Source: JABSQH01 sp039177505 (GTDB taxonomy: Bacteria; Actinomycetota; Acidimicrobiia; Acidimicrobiales; Ilumatobacteraceae). From it: 64,000 bases of DNA. Location of the stretch: positions 1 to 64,000 of the forward strand of contig JBCDFR010000003.1 of NCBI GenBank assembly GCA_039177505.1, in the 5' to 3' direction. The notes below the pieces were generated by a model, which saw only the letters and a program-made list of their open reading frames with translations, was not told the DNA's origin and ran no database searches. Both the position numbers and the translations under genes were made by a program. Below, in pieces: positions 18,671 through 27,369 of this stretch; positions within the stretch are counted from its first letter, which is position 1; every line of letters begins with the position of its first letter.

Positions 18671-18784
18671 AGGTCGAGGTTACCCCTGCGACTTGCGAAA
18701 CACGATTCGTGACTCCACCACCGGGGGCGGACGGTCGAAGCAACGCATCCGACGCGCGTCGGGGCGTCGTGGCAGGATGCGGCC

Positions 18785-19621
18785 ATGCGGATCCTCGTGA
18801 CCAACGACGACGGAATCGACTCGCTCGGGCTGCACGAGTTGGCCAGGGCGATGACCGAGCTCGCGGGCGACCACGAGATCGTCGTCGCCGCACCGGACCG
18901 CGAGTACTCGGGCGCGGCCGCATCGGTCGGTGCCCTCCACCTGATCCAACCAGAAGTACACGTCAGCACGATCGACGGTCTCGACGTCGACGCCGTATGG
19001 TCGGTGACCGGACCGCCCGCGCTGTGTGTGTTCTTCGCCCGCCTCGGTGCGTTCGGCGATCCGTTCGACCTGGTCGTGTCGGGGATCAATCCGGGAGCCA
19101 ACGTCGGGCGTGCGGTGTACCACTCGGGAACGGTGGGTGCCGCGCTGACCGCACGCAATGGTGCAGTCACCGGGATCGCGGTCAGTCAGGCAGTCACCGG
19201 GTTCGGCGTCGAGGGCCAGGGCTGGGACGACGCGCTCGCCCAGCAGCGCTGGCGCAGCGCCGCCGTGGTCGGACGAGAGGTCGCGCAGAGCGTGGTCGAC
19301 CAGCCGCCGGCCGAACCTCTTGTGGTGAACGTCAACGTCCCCAACCTCGACCTCGCCGACATCAAGGGCTGGCGACACGCCACCGTCGGGATGCAACCCC
19401 CGCGGTCGATGGCCAAGGCCACGATGCGGCCGGTCGCTGGCAAACAGGGCGCGTTCACCGTCGACATGGGGTGGGGCGACGAACGCGAGCTGGGCCCCGA
19501 CACCGACGGAGGGACGGTCGAGCGCGACCACGTCGCCGTGACCTACCTGTCGCGTTTCGATCACGTGCCAGAAGATGAGCACGCCGCGACCAGCAAGGGA
19601 CTCGACGCCCTGTTGCACTGA
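18785..19621 (+). CDS. surE: 5'/3'-nucleotidase SurE
   Basis: 278 residues. It hydrolyses nucleoside 5'- or 3'-monophosphates with a divalent metal. Metal-site motifs are all present: MRILVTNDDGIDS (D8, D9), APDREYSGAAAS (Ser) and SGINPGANVG (Asn). Length and start are normal for the family. Likely cytosolic, involved in nucleotide salvage or stationary-phase survival in other bacteria. Confidence 0.94.
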   Translation: MRILVTNDDGIDSLGLHELARAMTELAGDHEIVVAAPDREYSGAAASVGALHLIQPEVHVSTIDGLDVDAVWSVTGPPALCVFFARLGAFGDPFDLVVSGINPGANVGRAVYHSGTVGAALTARNGAVTGIAVSQAVTGFGVEGQGWDDALAQQRWRSAAVVGREVAQSVVDQPPAEPLVVNVNVPNLDLADIKGWRHATVGMQPPRSMAKATMRPVAGKQGAFTVDMGWGDERELGPDTDGGTVERDHVAVTYLSRFDHVPEDEHAATSKGLDALLH

Positions 19622-19642
19622 GCTGACGGGTACCTTCGGGGC

Positions 19643-20038
19643 GTGCGCGCCGCCGACGTTGTTGTCAGCTATCTCAACTCGTTCGCCATCGGAGATCCAG
19701 ACACGATCGCCGGCCATGTGAGCGATGGCTTCCGCAACGAGCACACGAGCGAACTGGGGTCTTCCTGTGTTGGTCGAACCGAGTACCGGCGTCGCCTCCC
19801 CCACTTTCTCGAGTCGTTTGCCGATCGGGTCTATGAGATCGACGACGTGATCGAGCAGGTGCGTGAGTCGGTGATCGAGATCGCAGTGCGTTACCGGTTT
19901 CGGGCGACGTACGAGGGCATGCGCATCGACATCCCGGGTGTGATGTGGTTCAGCGTGCGCGATGCACAGATCACCAAACGCGTCGATGTGTGGGACTCGC
20001 TGACGTTCCTGCGTCAGACCGGCCAGGCGTCCGACTGA
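19643..20038 (+). CDS. SnoaL/NTF2-like fold protein
   Basis: 131 residues from a GTG at 19643. The pattern (long N-terminal helix VVSYLNSFAIGDPDTIAGHV, then strands ending in IPGVMWFSVRDAQITKRVDVWDSLTFL) fits SnoaL-like proteins, which may be small hydrolases, isomerases or binding proteins. The activity is unknown. It lies 21 bases after surE and may be co-transcribed. Confidence 0.82.
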   Translation: MRAADVVVSYLNSFAIGDPDTIAGHVSDGFRNEHTSELGSSCVGRTEYRRRLPHFLESFADRVYEIDDVIEQVRESVIEIAVRYRFRATYEGMRIDIPGVMWFSVRDAQITKRVDVWDSLTFLRQTGQASD

Positions 20039-20053
20039 CTATCACCGCGGCCG

Positions 20054-21493
20054 TCACGGCGACCAGAGTTCGGTCTCGGGATGGAACTGGCTCCACGCGA
20101 ACCAGAACGCTTCATGGGCGGGCAACTCGTCGCCAGTGCCAGTATCGACCGCGACGAGACCGTCGCCCGAGGATTCGAGCCGGACACCTGCGAACTCGAC
20201 GTCACCGCCCGTTGCAACGATGTCGGTGGCCAGCTCCGATGGGAACGCCACCGGCGTGCCGTCGGCCGTGATGACGCCGACGACGAACTCCTGCACGTCG
20301 AGACGGTCGTCGAAGTCGCCAATCGGGAAGATCGGACCGTCGTCGTCTCGCCCGCCGAGCGGGTCGAGGTCGTAGCTGCGCCCGATGCCGCCGTCCTCGG
20401 CGATGATCACCGTGTCGGGATGGGTGGCTTTCCACTCGCCCCACGTCGATCGCACGACCGTGGTCTCTTCGAGCGCGATTCCCTCGTCCTGGAGCGGACC
20501 GGACACAGCGTCGCCGGTGAAGGTGTCGAAGACCGAGCTGGTGCGCAGGTCGTACATCACCTTGTTCGAGCGTGACAGCAACCCGGAGGTGCGCAGCACG
20601 GGTTGCTCGGAAACGCCGGTGTTGTCGGTGAAGTAGGCCTGCGCGGAACCGCAGAGGGTGCAGTAGGGAATGCCCAGTCGGCGCTCGCCAAGGGTCAGGT
20701 TGAACATCTCGTGGATCTCGGCGATGTTCAGCGGGATCGCCAACGCCTCGTCGCCGACGACGATGCCGAACACGGTGGCGTCGTCGGGGTACCAGTCGCC
20801 GCCGGCGGCGTCGGTGGTGACCGGGTCGTCGAGGGCAGGGATACACCCCTGCGGACACGCATTGGGGTCGCCGAGCTCGCGGTCGTCGATGAACACGCCG
20901 CCCCAACTGAGGTACCGCCAGTCAATGGCTGCATCGGCGTCGTCGAAGAACACGTCCCACGCGGGCTCGATGAGCGTGAACAACTCGCCCTTGTCGTCTT
21001 GATATCCGGGATAGTCGGGGGTGTCCCAGGCGATCAGATGATTGGTCACGCTGAGCCACGGCGTCTGCTCAGCGTCGGGATCGTTGGCGATCGACACGCC
21101 GGTGAGTGATTCGAATGTGTCGACGAGACGATCGGCGTCAGCCGGGCCGGCAAAGCGCAACAGGTCGGCGGCGTACCAGGCATGGCGCACGTCGCCGGTC
21201 GCTGCCAGCTCTTCGATGGCGACGGGGTTGAAACCGCCGCTGCGGATGCCGTCGTTGATCTCAGCGATCGCGGCGGCCGCCTCGAGATTCTCGACCTGCG
21301 CATCAGGGCTGCCCGGCGCATCGGGATAGTCGAACGGCGCGAACGGGCGGGGCGTGCCGTCGTCGTCCTGCGCTGCGTCGGCGTTGCTACCGCTGGCGGC
21401 GTCGTCACCGTCGTCGGCACCACAGGCTGCGAACACGAGCACTGCGCCAAGACCGAGCGCAGCGACGCGCCAGCGCACACGTGAGGGGGTCAT
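20054..21493 (-). CDS. DUF3179 lipoprotein
   Basis: 479 residues from the ATG at 21493. A signal peptide ends in a lipobox-like VLVFAAC (Cys24), so the protein is probably an outer-face lipoprotein. An acidic Asp/Ser linker follows, then a long DUF3179 domain with CTLCGSAQAYF (CxxC) and GLLSRSNKVMYD. The family is of unknown function. Four further cysteines include NACPQGC. It is divergent from msrB; no thioredoxin partner is seen beyond that neighbour. Confidence 0.87.
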   Translation of the reverse strand: MTPSRVRWRVAALGLGAVLVFAACGADDGDDAASGSNADAAQDDDGTPRPFAPFDYPDAPGSPDAQVENLEAAAAIAEINDGIRSGGFNPVAIEELAATGDVRHAWYAADLLRFAGPADADRLVDTFESLTGVSIANDPDAEQTPWLSVTNHLIAWDTPDYPGYQDDKGELFTLIEPAWDVFFDDADAAIDWRYLSWGGVFIDDRELGDPNACPQGCIPALDDPVTTDAAGGDWYPDDATVFGIVVGDEALAIPLNIAEIHEMFNLTLGERRLGIPYCTLCGSAQAYFTDNTGVSEQPVLRTSGLLSRSNKVMYDLRTSSVFDTFTGDAVSGPLQDEGIALEETTVVRSTWGEWKATHPDTVIIAEDGGIGRSYDLDPLGGRDDDGPIFPIGDFDDRLDVQEFVVGVITADGTPVAFPSELATDIVATGGDVEFAGVRLESSGDGLVAVDTGTGDELPAHEAFWFAWSQFHPETELWSP

Positions 21494-21604
21494 GCATGCG
21501 AGGTTATGGAGACCCGCTGGGGCGCCCGCCGCGACAACGGGGAACATGCTCGAAATCCGCGCTCCGGTGAACGGATTCACAATGTCATCGGGCACCCTTG
21601 AGTC

Positions 21605-22042
21605 ATGACCGATCAGGCGAGTTCTGAAAAGCGGATTCCCACCGACGACGAGCTGCGCGAGCGGCTGACGCCGATGCAGTACGAGGTCACCCAACGCGCC
21701 GGCACCGAACGCGCCTTCAGTGGGATCTACCACGACTTCAAAGACGACGGCATGTACCACTGCGTGGTCTGCGACGAGCCGCTGTTCTCCTCCGACACGA
21801 AGTACGACTCGGGTTCGGGGTGGCCGAGTTTCTACGAGGCGATCGACGACGACAAGGTCGTGCTGAAAGAGGACCGCTCGCACGGCATGGTACGCATCGA
21901 AGTGATCTGCGCCACCTGCGGCGCCCACCTCGGCCACGTGTTCCCCGACGGCCCACACCCGACAGGCGACCGATACTGCATGAACTCGGCGTCGCTCCAG
22001 CATCGGCCCGCTGGCAACGACACCGACCACCACGATTCGTAG
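21605..22042 (+). CDS. msrB: Peptide-methionine (R)-S-oxide reductase MsrB
   Basis: 145 residues. It repairs oxidised methionine in proteins. Zinc-binding pairs are Cys53/Cys56 and Cys102/Cys105, the catalytic cysteine is Cys125 in RYCMNSASL, and SGSGWPSF is the usual active-site strand. Length is typical. It is divergent from the DUF3179 lipoprotein, with 111 bases between the starts, and the next gene starts 11 bases after its stop. Confidence 0.96.
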   Translation: MTDQASSEKRIPTDDELRERLTPMQYEVTQRAGTERAFSGIYHDFKDDGMYHCVVCDEPLFSSDTKYDSGSGWPSFYEAIDDDKVVLKEDRSHGMVRIEVICATCGAHLGHVFPDGPHPTGDRYCMNSASLQHRPAGNDTDHHDS

Positions 22043-22053
22043 ACTTCGCCGCC

Positions 22054-22965
22054 GTGGTTGCAGCGGTGGTCGACTGGGGAACCGACGAACGCCACCTCGG
22101 GGCTGCAGTCAGCGCACTCGTCGGCGCCAAGAACGGTGCGTACCCGGCGGTCAACAGTTTGCTCGTGCGCGGTGCGGGCGAGACGGTGGTCATCGATCCC
22201 GGGGTGACGGTGGTGGAACGCGGCGGCGCTCCGGCGCCAATCGACGCCGTGATCAACAGCCACAGCCACGAGGATCACCTGGCGGGCAACGGTCTGTTCG
22301 ACCAAGCCCGCGTACATATCCACCACGACGACCTGCGCGGAGCGCAGAGCCTCGACGGACTGATGGAGGTATACGGACTTCCCGAGGACGCCCGTCGCAC
22401 GTTCGAGACGAAGATCGTCGAGGAGTTCTACTATTCACCGCGACCCGACGCCGAAGGCTTCACCGACGGGCACCTGTTCGACCTCGGCGGCGTCACTGTG
22501 GAAGCGGTCCATCTTCCCGGTCACACGCGCGGGCACAGCGGCTTCCGGGTCGACGGCGTGTTCTACCTGTCCGACATCGACCTCACCGGGTTCGGCCCGT
22601 ACTACGGCGACGCCTGGAGCGATCTCGACGACTTCGTCGAGAGTCTTGCCGTGGTGCGCGGCGAAGACGCCAGGCACTACGTGACCTCGCACCACAAGGG
22701 CATCATCGATGACCGAGCGACCTTCATCGACATGGTCGATTCGTTCAGGGCGGTGATCGATCGCCGAGACACCGAGATGCGCCTGTTTCTCGCCGAACCG
22801 CGGACGATCACCGAGATGGCAGACCGACGGTTCATCTACCGACCCCACGTCGAGCTGCCTTTCGCCGAATCAGTCGAGCGGCGCAGCGCGGAGCTGCACG
22901 TCGAACGGATGGTCCGCCGTGGCGAGGCGACCGAGGTCGAACCGGGACGGTTCCAGGCGACCTGA
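22054..22965 (+). CDS. Metallo-beta-lactamase fold hydrolase
   Basis: 303 residues from the GTG at 22054 (a GTG at 22066 is also possible). The MBL metal motif is NSHSHEDHLAGN (HxHxDH), followed by HLPGHTRGHSG (third His), SDIDL (bridging Asp) and SHHKG (last His). This set matches the glyoxalase II/MBL hydrolase group. The substrate is unknown. It lies 11 bases after msrB and may form an operon with it. Confidence 0.88.
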   Translation: MVAAVVDWGTDERHLGAAVSALVGAKNGAYPAVNSLLVRGAGETVVIDPGVTVVERGGAPAPIDAVINSHSHEDHLAGNGLFDQARVHIHHDDLRGAQSLDGLMEVYGLPEDARRTFETKIVEEFYYSPRPDAEGFTDGHLFDLGGVTVEAVHLPGHTRGHSGFRVDGVFYLSDIDLTGFGPYYGDAWSDLDDFVESLAVVRGEDARHYVTSHHKGIIDDRATFIDMVDSFRAVIDRRDTEMRLFLAEPRTITEMADRRFIYRPHVELPFAESVERRSAELHVERMVRRGEATEVEPGRFQAT

Positions 22966-23003
22966 ACCAAGCCATCCGTTCACGAAGCGCTAAACCGGGG
23001 AAC

Positions 23004-23798
23004 ATGACGCGCCCTGCGGTACAGACATTCGCCACGATCGAGGTCGCGCTCGACGACCGGGTGGGTCGGCTCACCCTGCACCAACCCGATCGACTCAACC
23101 CGCTGGGCAACGACACCATGACCGAGCTGATCGCGGCTGCGCAGTGGTTCGACACGACCAGCGCAAGCGTTGTCGTGGTGAGTGGCGCGGGTCGCGCCTT
23201 TTCGGCCGGCTTCGATCTCGGTCAGTTCACAGGTGGTGAGCCGGTGATCGATGTGGATCTGCGAACCGCCGACGAACTCGGCTGGCGAATGGCCGAAGCG
23301 GTCGAGCGGATGCGTGCGGTCACCGTGGCTGCGATCAGCGGCCCGTGTATCGGCGGTGGTGTCGTGCTGGCGTCGGCGTGCGATCTGCGAATCGCTGCGG
23401 AGGACGCCGTGTTTGCCGTCCCAGAGGTCGACCTGGGTATACCACTCACGTGGGGTGGCATCCCACGGCTGGTGCGCGACATCGGGCCGACGATGACTCG
23501 CGAGTTGGTGTTGACGTGTCGCCGCTTCGAGCCGGCCGAGGCGCTGCGCATCGGGTTCCTCAATCGGGTCGTCGAACCGGATTCGCTCGACTCGGTCGTC
23601 GAGGAGCTGGTGTCGTCGCTGGCGCTGAAGGCACCGTCGGTCGTTGCCGCTACCAAGCGCCAGGTGCACGACACGATGGAGCGAATGGCGCCCACGAGCG
23701 ACGCCTGGGCGGGCGCCGACCTCCTCACCGCCGCCCGTCGCGACCCCGAGGCGCTAGCGGCGGCACAGGCGTACCTCGAGCGACGAAACACGCGCTAG
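23004..23798 (+). CDS. Enoyl-CoA hydratase/isomerase family protein
   Basis: 264 residues. Crotonase fold with oxyanion-hole segments SGAGRAFSAGFDLGQF and SGPCIGGGVVLASACDLRIA. A glutamate follows in AVPEVDLGIPL, the position of a catalytic acid in hydratases and isomerases. It therefore looks more like an active enzyme than the paralogue at 13.7 kb. The substrate is unknown. Confidence 0.9.
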   Translation: MTRPAVQTFATIEVALDDRVGRLTLHQPDRLNPLGNDTMTELIAAAQWFDTTSASVVVVSGAGRAFSAGFDLGQFTGGEPVIDVDLRTADELGWRMAEAVERMRAVTVAAISGPCIGGGVVLASACDLRIAAEDAVFAVPEVDLGIPLTWGGIPRLVRDIGPTMTRELVLTCRRFEPAEALRIGFLNRVVEPDSLDSVVEELVSSLALKAPSVVAATKRQVHDTMERMAPTSDAWAGADLLTAARRDPEALAAAQAYLERRNTR

Positions 23799-23917
23799 CG
23801 CCCGCCCAAACACATCCGGCGCCCGCTCCGAAGGCCAACGCCGCCCACCCCGTCGGGTTGTGCTTCGTACTTAGTGTCGACCCTTTCCCACATCCCCTTC
23901 ACACATCGAGGTTCGTC

Positions 23918-25019
23918 ATGGCAACTACACACGGCACCACCACTGCCGATAGCGCTGCTGCCGGCACCACCCCCGCCGACGTGGTCGCGCCAGACACAAT
24001 GCGGGCCGCGGTGCGCTACCGCTACGGCGGACCCGACGTCGTGACCAGCGAAACCGTCCCGACGCCGATGCCGGGCCCCGGCGAGATCCTTATCAAGGTG
24101 CACGCTGCCGGACTCGACCGCGGCACGTGGCACATGCTCACCGGGTTGCCGCTGATCGCCCGGCCGGCGTTCGGCCTGCGCCAACCGAAACAGCCGGTGC
24201 TGGGGCTCGCCGTCGCCGGCACCGTGGTCGGCGCCGGCAACGGCGCCACCGAATTCACGATTGGCGACGAGGTGATGGGCATCGCCGACGGATCGTTCGC
24301 CGAGTACGCCGTCGCTTCTGTCGACAAGGTCGTCCTTCGTCCGGCGGCGGTCGACCCCATCGATGCCGCAGCGAGCACGGTGTCGGGTATCACCGCCGTG
24401 CAGGCCTTGACGACAGTGGGCCGGGTCGAACCGGGACAGCGCGTGCTCGTCCTCGGCGCCTCCGGTGGTGTCGGTACATTCGCAGTGCAGCTCGCGGCCG
24501 CGCACGGAGCAAACGTCACGGGTGTGGCGAGTGCGGCCAAGCTCGACGCGGTGCGCAACCTTGGTGCCGAAGCGGTCGTCGACTACCGCACCGACGATCT
24601 CGCCGATCACGCCGGTCGCTACGACCTGGTGCTCGACATCGGCGGCCGACGAAGCGTCAGAGCCCTGCGTCGGCTCCTCAACCCGGCGGGCACGCTGGTG
24701 ATCGTTGGCGGCGAGGGCGCCGGCCGAGTGACCGGGGGCATCGGTCGCCAGCTTCGAGCCGCGGCACTGTCTCCGTTCGTTTCACAACGGCTCGTGTTCT
24801 TCGTGAGCAAGGAGAGCCGCACGTACATCGAACCGCTCGTCGACCACCTCGCAGCGGGGACCGTCGCCCCCCCTGGTCGGCGCCCGCGTCGACCTCGACG
24901 GGGTCCCGGCCGCGATTCAGCAGATGACCGCCGGGGGCACCGTGGGCAAGACGGTCGTCGTCGTCGACGATGCGCGACGAGCTCACGATCCTTCGTCGAG
25001 AGAGTCGACAAACCGCTGA
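23918..25019 (+). CDS. Zinc-free NAD(P)-dependent alcohol dehydrogenase (quinone oxidoreductase-like), apparent frameshift
   Basis: MDR-family reductase: an N-terminal catalytic domain without zinc ligands (GEILIKVHAAGLDRGTWHML), a Rossmann motif VLGASGGVGTFAVQLA, then NLGAEAVVDYR. The expected ending (PLVGARVDLDGVPAAIQQM...GGTVGKTVVVVDD) is encoded, but in the +1 frame after a run of seven Cs at 24867-24873. With six Cs the protein would be 366 residues and stop at 25019. As written, the frame runs on as Arg-rich nonsense to 25513, through the convergent gene. Either a sequence error or a recent null mutation. The start is the ATG at 23918. Confidence 0.8.
24867..24873 (+). other. C7 homopolymer at apparent frameshift
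   Basis: Seven consecutive Cs mark the point where the reading frame of the alcohol dehydrogenase gene is lost. Removing one C restores a family-like C-terminus. Confidence 0.7.
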
Positions 25020-25489
25020 GCGGCAGCGCGACTGCCCAGCTCAACGACGTTGAGGTGGGGGTGACGTGCGATCGCCGCCTCCAGCCGGGGACGGCTGTCG
25101 CGGTCGTAGTTCCAGATCCAACGGTAGAACTCGAGCGAAAACCGCTCCGGACACCCATCGGCCTGCACGTCGCGGCCATAGTTCCGCAGCGTTCTGCTCA
25201 GCGCGCCGACCAGGCACCGAGTGCGCGGCGGCGTGAACACCACGACGGTGTCGGCGCGGGCGAACCGAACATCGAAGGTGCCCCCATAGTTGCCGTCGAC
25301 GACCCAGCGCTCTGCAGCGACGAGATCGCGCTGTGTGTCCGCCCACTCCTCGCTCGGCGCGGCGTTCCACCCCGGCCGCCAGAAGTACCGATCGAGGTGG
25401 ATCACCTCGCACCCGAGCCGCTCGCCGAGCGCACCGGCGAAGGTCGACTTTCCGGCGCCGCCGGGCCCGATGACGGCGACGCGCTGCAA
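24983..25489 (-). CDS. P-loop kinase, FlaR/topology-modulation (adenylate kinase-like) type
   Basis: 168 residues from the TTG at 25489 (LQRVAVIGPGG...). Walker A is GPGGAGKST right at the N-terminus. HLDRYFWRPGW and ERWVVDGNYGGTFDVRFARADTVVVF match a family annotated as topology modulation or AAA-type small-molecule kinases. The substrate is unknown. A longer start at 25555 would add an Arg-rich segment and is less likely. Its 3' end overlaps the convergent dehydrogenase by 37 bases. Probably the last gene of a minus-strand unit that begins at 26180. Confidence 0.82.
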   Translation of the reverse strand: MQRVAVIGPGGAGKSTFAGALGERLGCEVIHLDRYFWRPGWNAAPSEEWADTQRDLVAAERWVVDGNYGGTFDVRFARADTVVVFTPPRTRCLVGALSRTLRNYGRDVQADGCPERFSLEFYRWIWNYDRDSRPRLEAAIARHPHLNVVELGSRAAAQRFVDSLDEGS

Positions 25490-25656
25490 TGTTCGCCGGA
25501 CACGAAGAGGTAGTGCCACCGCTCGATCGGATCGTCGTCGACGAGGACGTAGCAACCTCGGTCGGCCTCGATCTCCAGTGGGGGCGGATAGGTCACCAGG
25601 CGCGAAATCGCGGTCCCGCCGGCGACCGGCACGAGCATCCGTTCACCGACGTCCAT
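25402..25656 (-). CDS. Small hypothetical protein overlapping the P-loop kinase gene
   Basis: 84 residues from an ATG at 25656, starting 11 bases after the upstream stop at 25668. Residues 1-56 look protein-like (EIEADRGCYVLVDDDPIERWHYLFVSGEH). The last 28 are Ser/Pro/Arg-rich and lie antiphase over the kinase N-terminus, so this tail may not be authentic. Possibly a real small gene with a long overlap, or a gene whose natural end was lost by a frameshift near 25,490. No family is recognised. Confidence 0.35.
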   Translation of the reverse strand: MDVGERMLVPVAGGTAISRLVTYPPPLEIEADRGCYVLVDDDPIERWHYLFVSGEHCSASPSSGPAAPESRPSPVRSASGSGAR

Positions 25657-25667
25657 GCAGCACCTCC

Positions 25668-26180
25668 TCAGTCGCGCTCGGCGGTAGCGGGCACCGTGCT
25701 GTGACGCGTCGCGTACTCCACCGATTCGCGCAGGAACGCCCCGATCAGATCGTCGACGGTCGCTGCCTCGGTGAGCTCGCCGATGCCGACTTGACTGTCC
25801 GCGGACACGCGACTCGGCCGAGTGGCGATCTTGGCGGCGAGTTCATCGATGCTGTCGGCGAGCACATAGGCGGCGGCGCCGGAACGCAAGACACGCTTCA
25901 CGGGACCCGACAGATCGATGTCGAACTCCCAGTCGTCGAGCTCGACCACCACGACGCGTGCGCCGTTGTACTTGCGGCCGAGCGCGGCGATGAGTTGCGG
26001 ACTACACGACGGGGTCAGCACCAGATCGGGATGATCGCATGGTTCTCGAACGTCGACCACCCGAGCATCGAGCAGTTGCGCCAGGCGGGCGCGAGCGGCG
26101 CGTTTGAGCGGCAACGCCGTAACGATCGTGCGTCGCTCGGCGAGCAACTCGACAGCCGGTTCGGTGCGTTCGATCTCCAC
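25668..26180 (-). CDS. Hypothetical protein
   Basis: 170 residues from an ATG at 26180. Alternating hydrophobic strands and helices (ARVVVVELDDWEFDIDL, AAAYVLADSIDELAAKI) suggest a cytosolic alpha/beta protein, without membrane segments or a recognised motif. The C-terminal half is helical. It heads a likely minus-strand transcription unit with the small overlapping gene and the P-loop kinase. It is divergent from the 2H phosphoesterase gene at 26270. Confidence 0.72.
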   Translation of the reverse strand: MEIERTEPAVELLAERRTIVTALPLKRAARARLAQLLDARVVDVREPCDHPDLVLTPSCSPQLIAALGRKYNGARVVVVELDDWEFDIDLSGPVKRVLRSGAAAYVLADSIDELAAKIATRPSRVSADSQVGIGELTEAATVDDLIGAFLRESVEYATRHSTVPATAERD

Positions 26181-26269
26181 GTGACGACCTCAGCGTTCAG
26201 CGTAATCGCCGCCGGCCACCCCCTCACCCGCGCGCCGGCTCGACTCCGCGCGGAGCTACGTTCGCGCCC

Positions 26270-26782
26270 GTGACCCGGTCTGCGCTCGTTGTCCTCGTCC
26301 CGGAGGCGGAGCCCTTGGTGGCCGAGCACCGCGCGCGGCACGACCGAATGGCGGCCCGAGGCGTACCGGCGCACGTCACCATCCTGCACCCGTTCCGGTC
26401 GACGGTCGACCCCGCAACCGCCGACCAGGTGACAGCGATCACTCGGACCTTTCAACCGTTCGACGCAACCCTCACCACGGTGGATCGATTTCCCGGCGAC
26501 TTGGTGTTCCTCACCCCGCAACCGACGGCGACGTTTAGGACGATGATGCGCACGGTCGCCGCCGCGTTCCCGGACTGCCCGCCGTATGGCGGTGCGCATC
26601 CAGATCCCACCCCGCACCTCACCGTCGCGAATGGCGTCTCGGTGGAACGTGCCGACGAGTTGACCGACCTCCTCTCCCACGGCCTCCCGATCCACGCGTG
26701 CGTCGATCGATGGACCCTGCTGGTCGAAGACGACGACCGACTGTGGACCGTCGACCGGCACTGGATGCTCGGCGATCGGTAG
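26270..26782 (+). CDS. 2H phosphoesterase (2'-5' RNA ligase superfamily)
   Basis: 170 residues from a GTG at 26270. Two HxT motifs about 80 residues apart (HVTILHPF and HLTVANG) define the 2H superfamily, which hydrolyses or forms 2',3'-cyclic phosphate or 2'-5' links in RNA or small nucleotides. The natural substrate is unknown. It stands just upstream of a P-loop kinase-like gene, so a joint role in nucleotide or RNA end chemistry is possible but is only an inference. Confidence 0.87.
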   Translation: MTRSALVVLVPEAEPLVAEHRARHDRMAARGVPAHVTILHPFRSTVDPATADQVTAITRTFQPFDATLTTVDRFPGDLVFLTPQPTATFRTMMRTVAAAFPDCPPYGGAHPDPTPHLTVANGVSVERADELTDLLSHGLPIHACVDRWTLLVEDDDRLWTVDRHWMLGDR

Positions 26783-26826
26783 AAACGCAGGCGGGTCGAC
26801 GCGGTCCGCTTCGACACACTGCACAC

Positions 26827-27369
26827 ATGGGGTCGCTGTTGATCGTGTCGGGTCCACCCGGCGCAGGGAAGTCGTCGGTCGCCGCCGAGCTGGCCGCGCT
26901 CGACTCGCGGAGCGCGCTGGTCGAAGGCGATCGGTTCTTCGGCTTCCTCGCCAAGGGTGCCATCGATCCGTGGCACCCCGAATCGCACGAGCAGAACATG
27001 GTCGTCACCGACGCGGCGGCGGCAGCCACGGGTCGATTCGCCGCGGAGTACACCACCGTGTACGACGGAGTGGTCGGTCCGTGGTTTCTCCCGGCGTTCG
27101 GCCGGGCCACCGGACTCCACGAACTCGACTACGCCGTCCTGCTACCTCCCGAAGAGGAATGCGTGCGGCGCGTGAAAACACGGCGCGGCCACGGATTCAC
27201 CGACGAGGCGGCAGCACGCTCGATGTGGGCCCAGTTCAACAACGCGGCCGTCGAGCAGCGCCACCTGTTCGAGAGTGGCGACAGCACCATCAACGACATC
27301 GTGGGCTCGATCCGCGGGGCGCAATCGGATGGCCGGCTTCGGTACCTGGTGCACGGCCCAGATGACTGA
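26827..27369 (+). CDS. AAA/zeta-toxin-like P-loop kinase
   Basis: 180 residues from the ATG at 26827. Walker A GPPGAGKSS sits at the N-terminus, followed by an acidic VEGDRFFGF segment typical of small-molecule kinases (gluconate/zeta-like) and a lid with RRVKTRRGHGF. The substrate is unknown. It lies 44 bases after the 2H enzyme gene and overlaps the downstream GNAT gene by 8 bases, so the three may be one operon. Confidence 0.82.
   Translation: MGSLLIVSGPPGAGKSSVAAELAALDSRSALVEGDRFFGFLAKGAIDPWHPESHEQNMVVTDAAAAATGRFAAEYTTVYDGVVGPWFLPAFGRATGLHELDYAVLLPPEEECVRRVKTRRGHGFTDEAAARSMWAQFNNAAVEQRHLFESGDSTINDIVGSIRGAQSDGRLRYLVHGPDD

Noticed and set aside
20054..22033. A longer DUF3179 frame reaching 22033
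   Set aside because: The signal peptide and lipobox begin at 21493, and the upstream part is antisense to msrB.
24874..25513. The long unshifted C-terminus of the alcohol dehydrogenase
   Set aside because: Arg/Pro-rich text through the convergent kinase gene, while the +1 frame gives a family-like ending.
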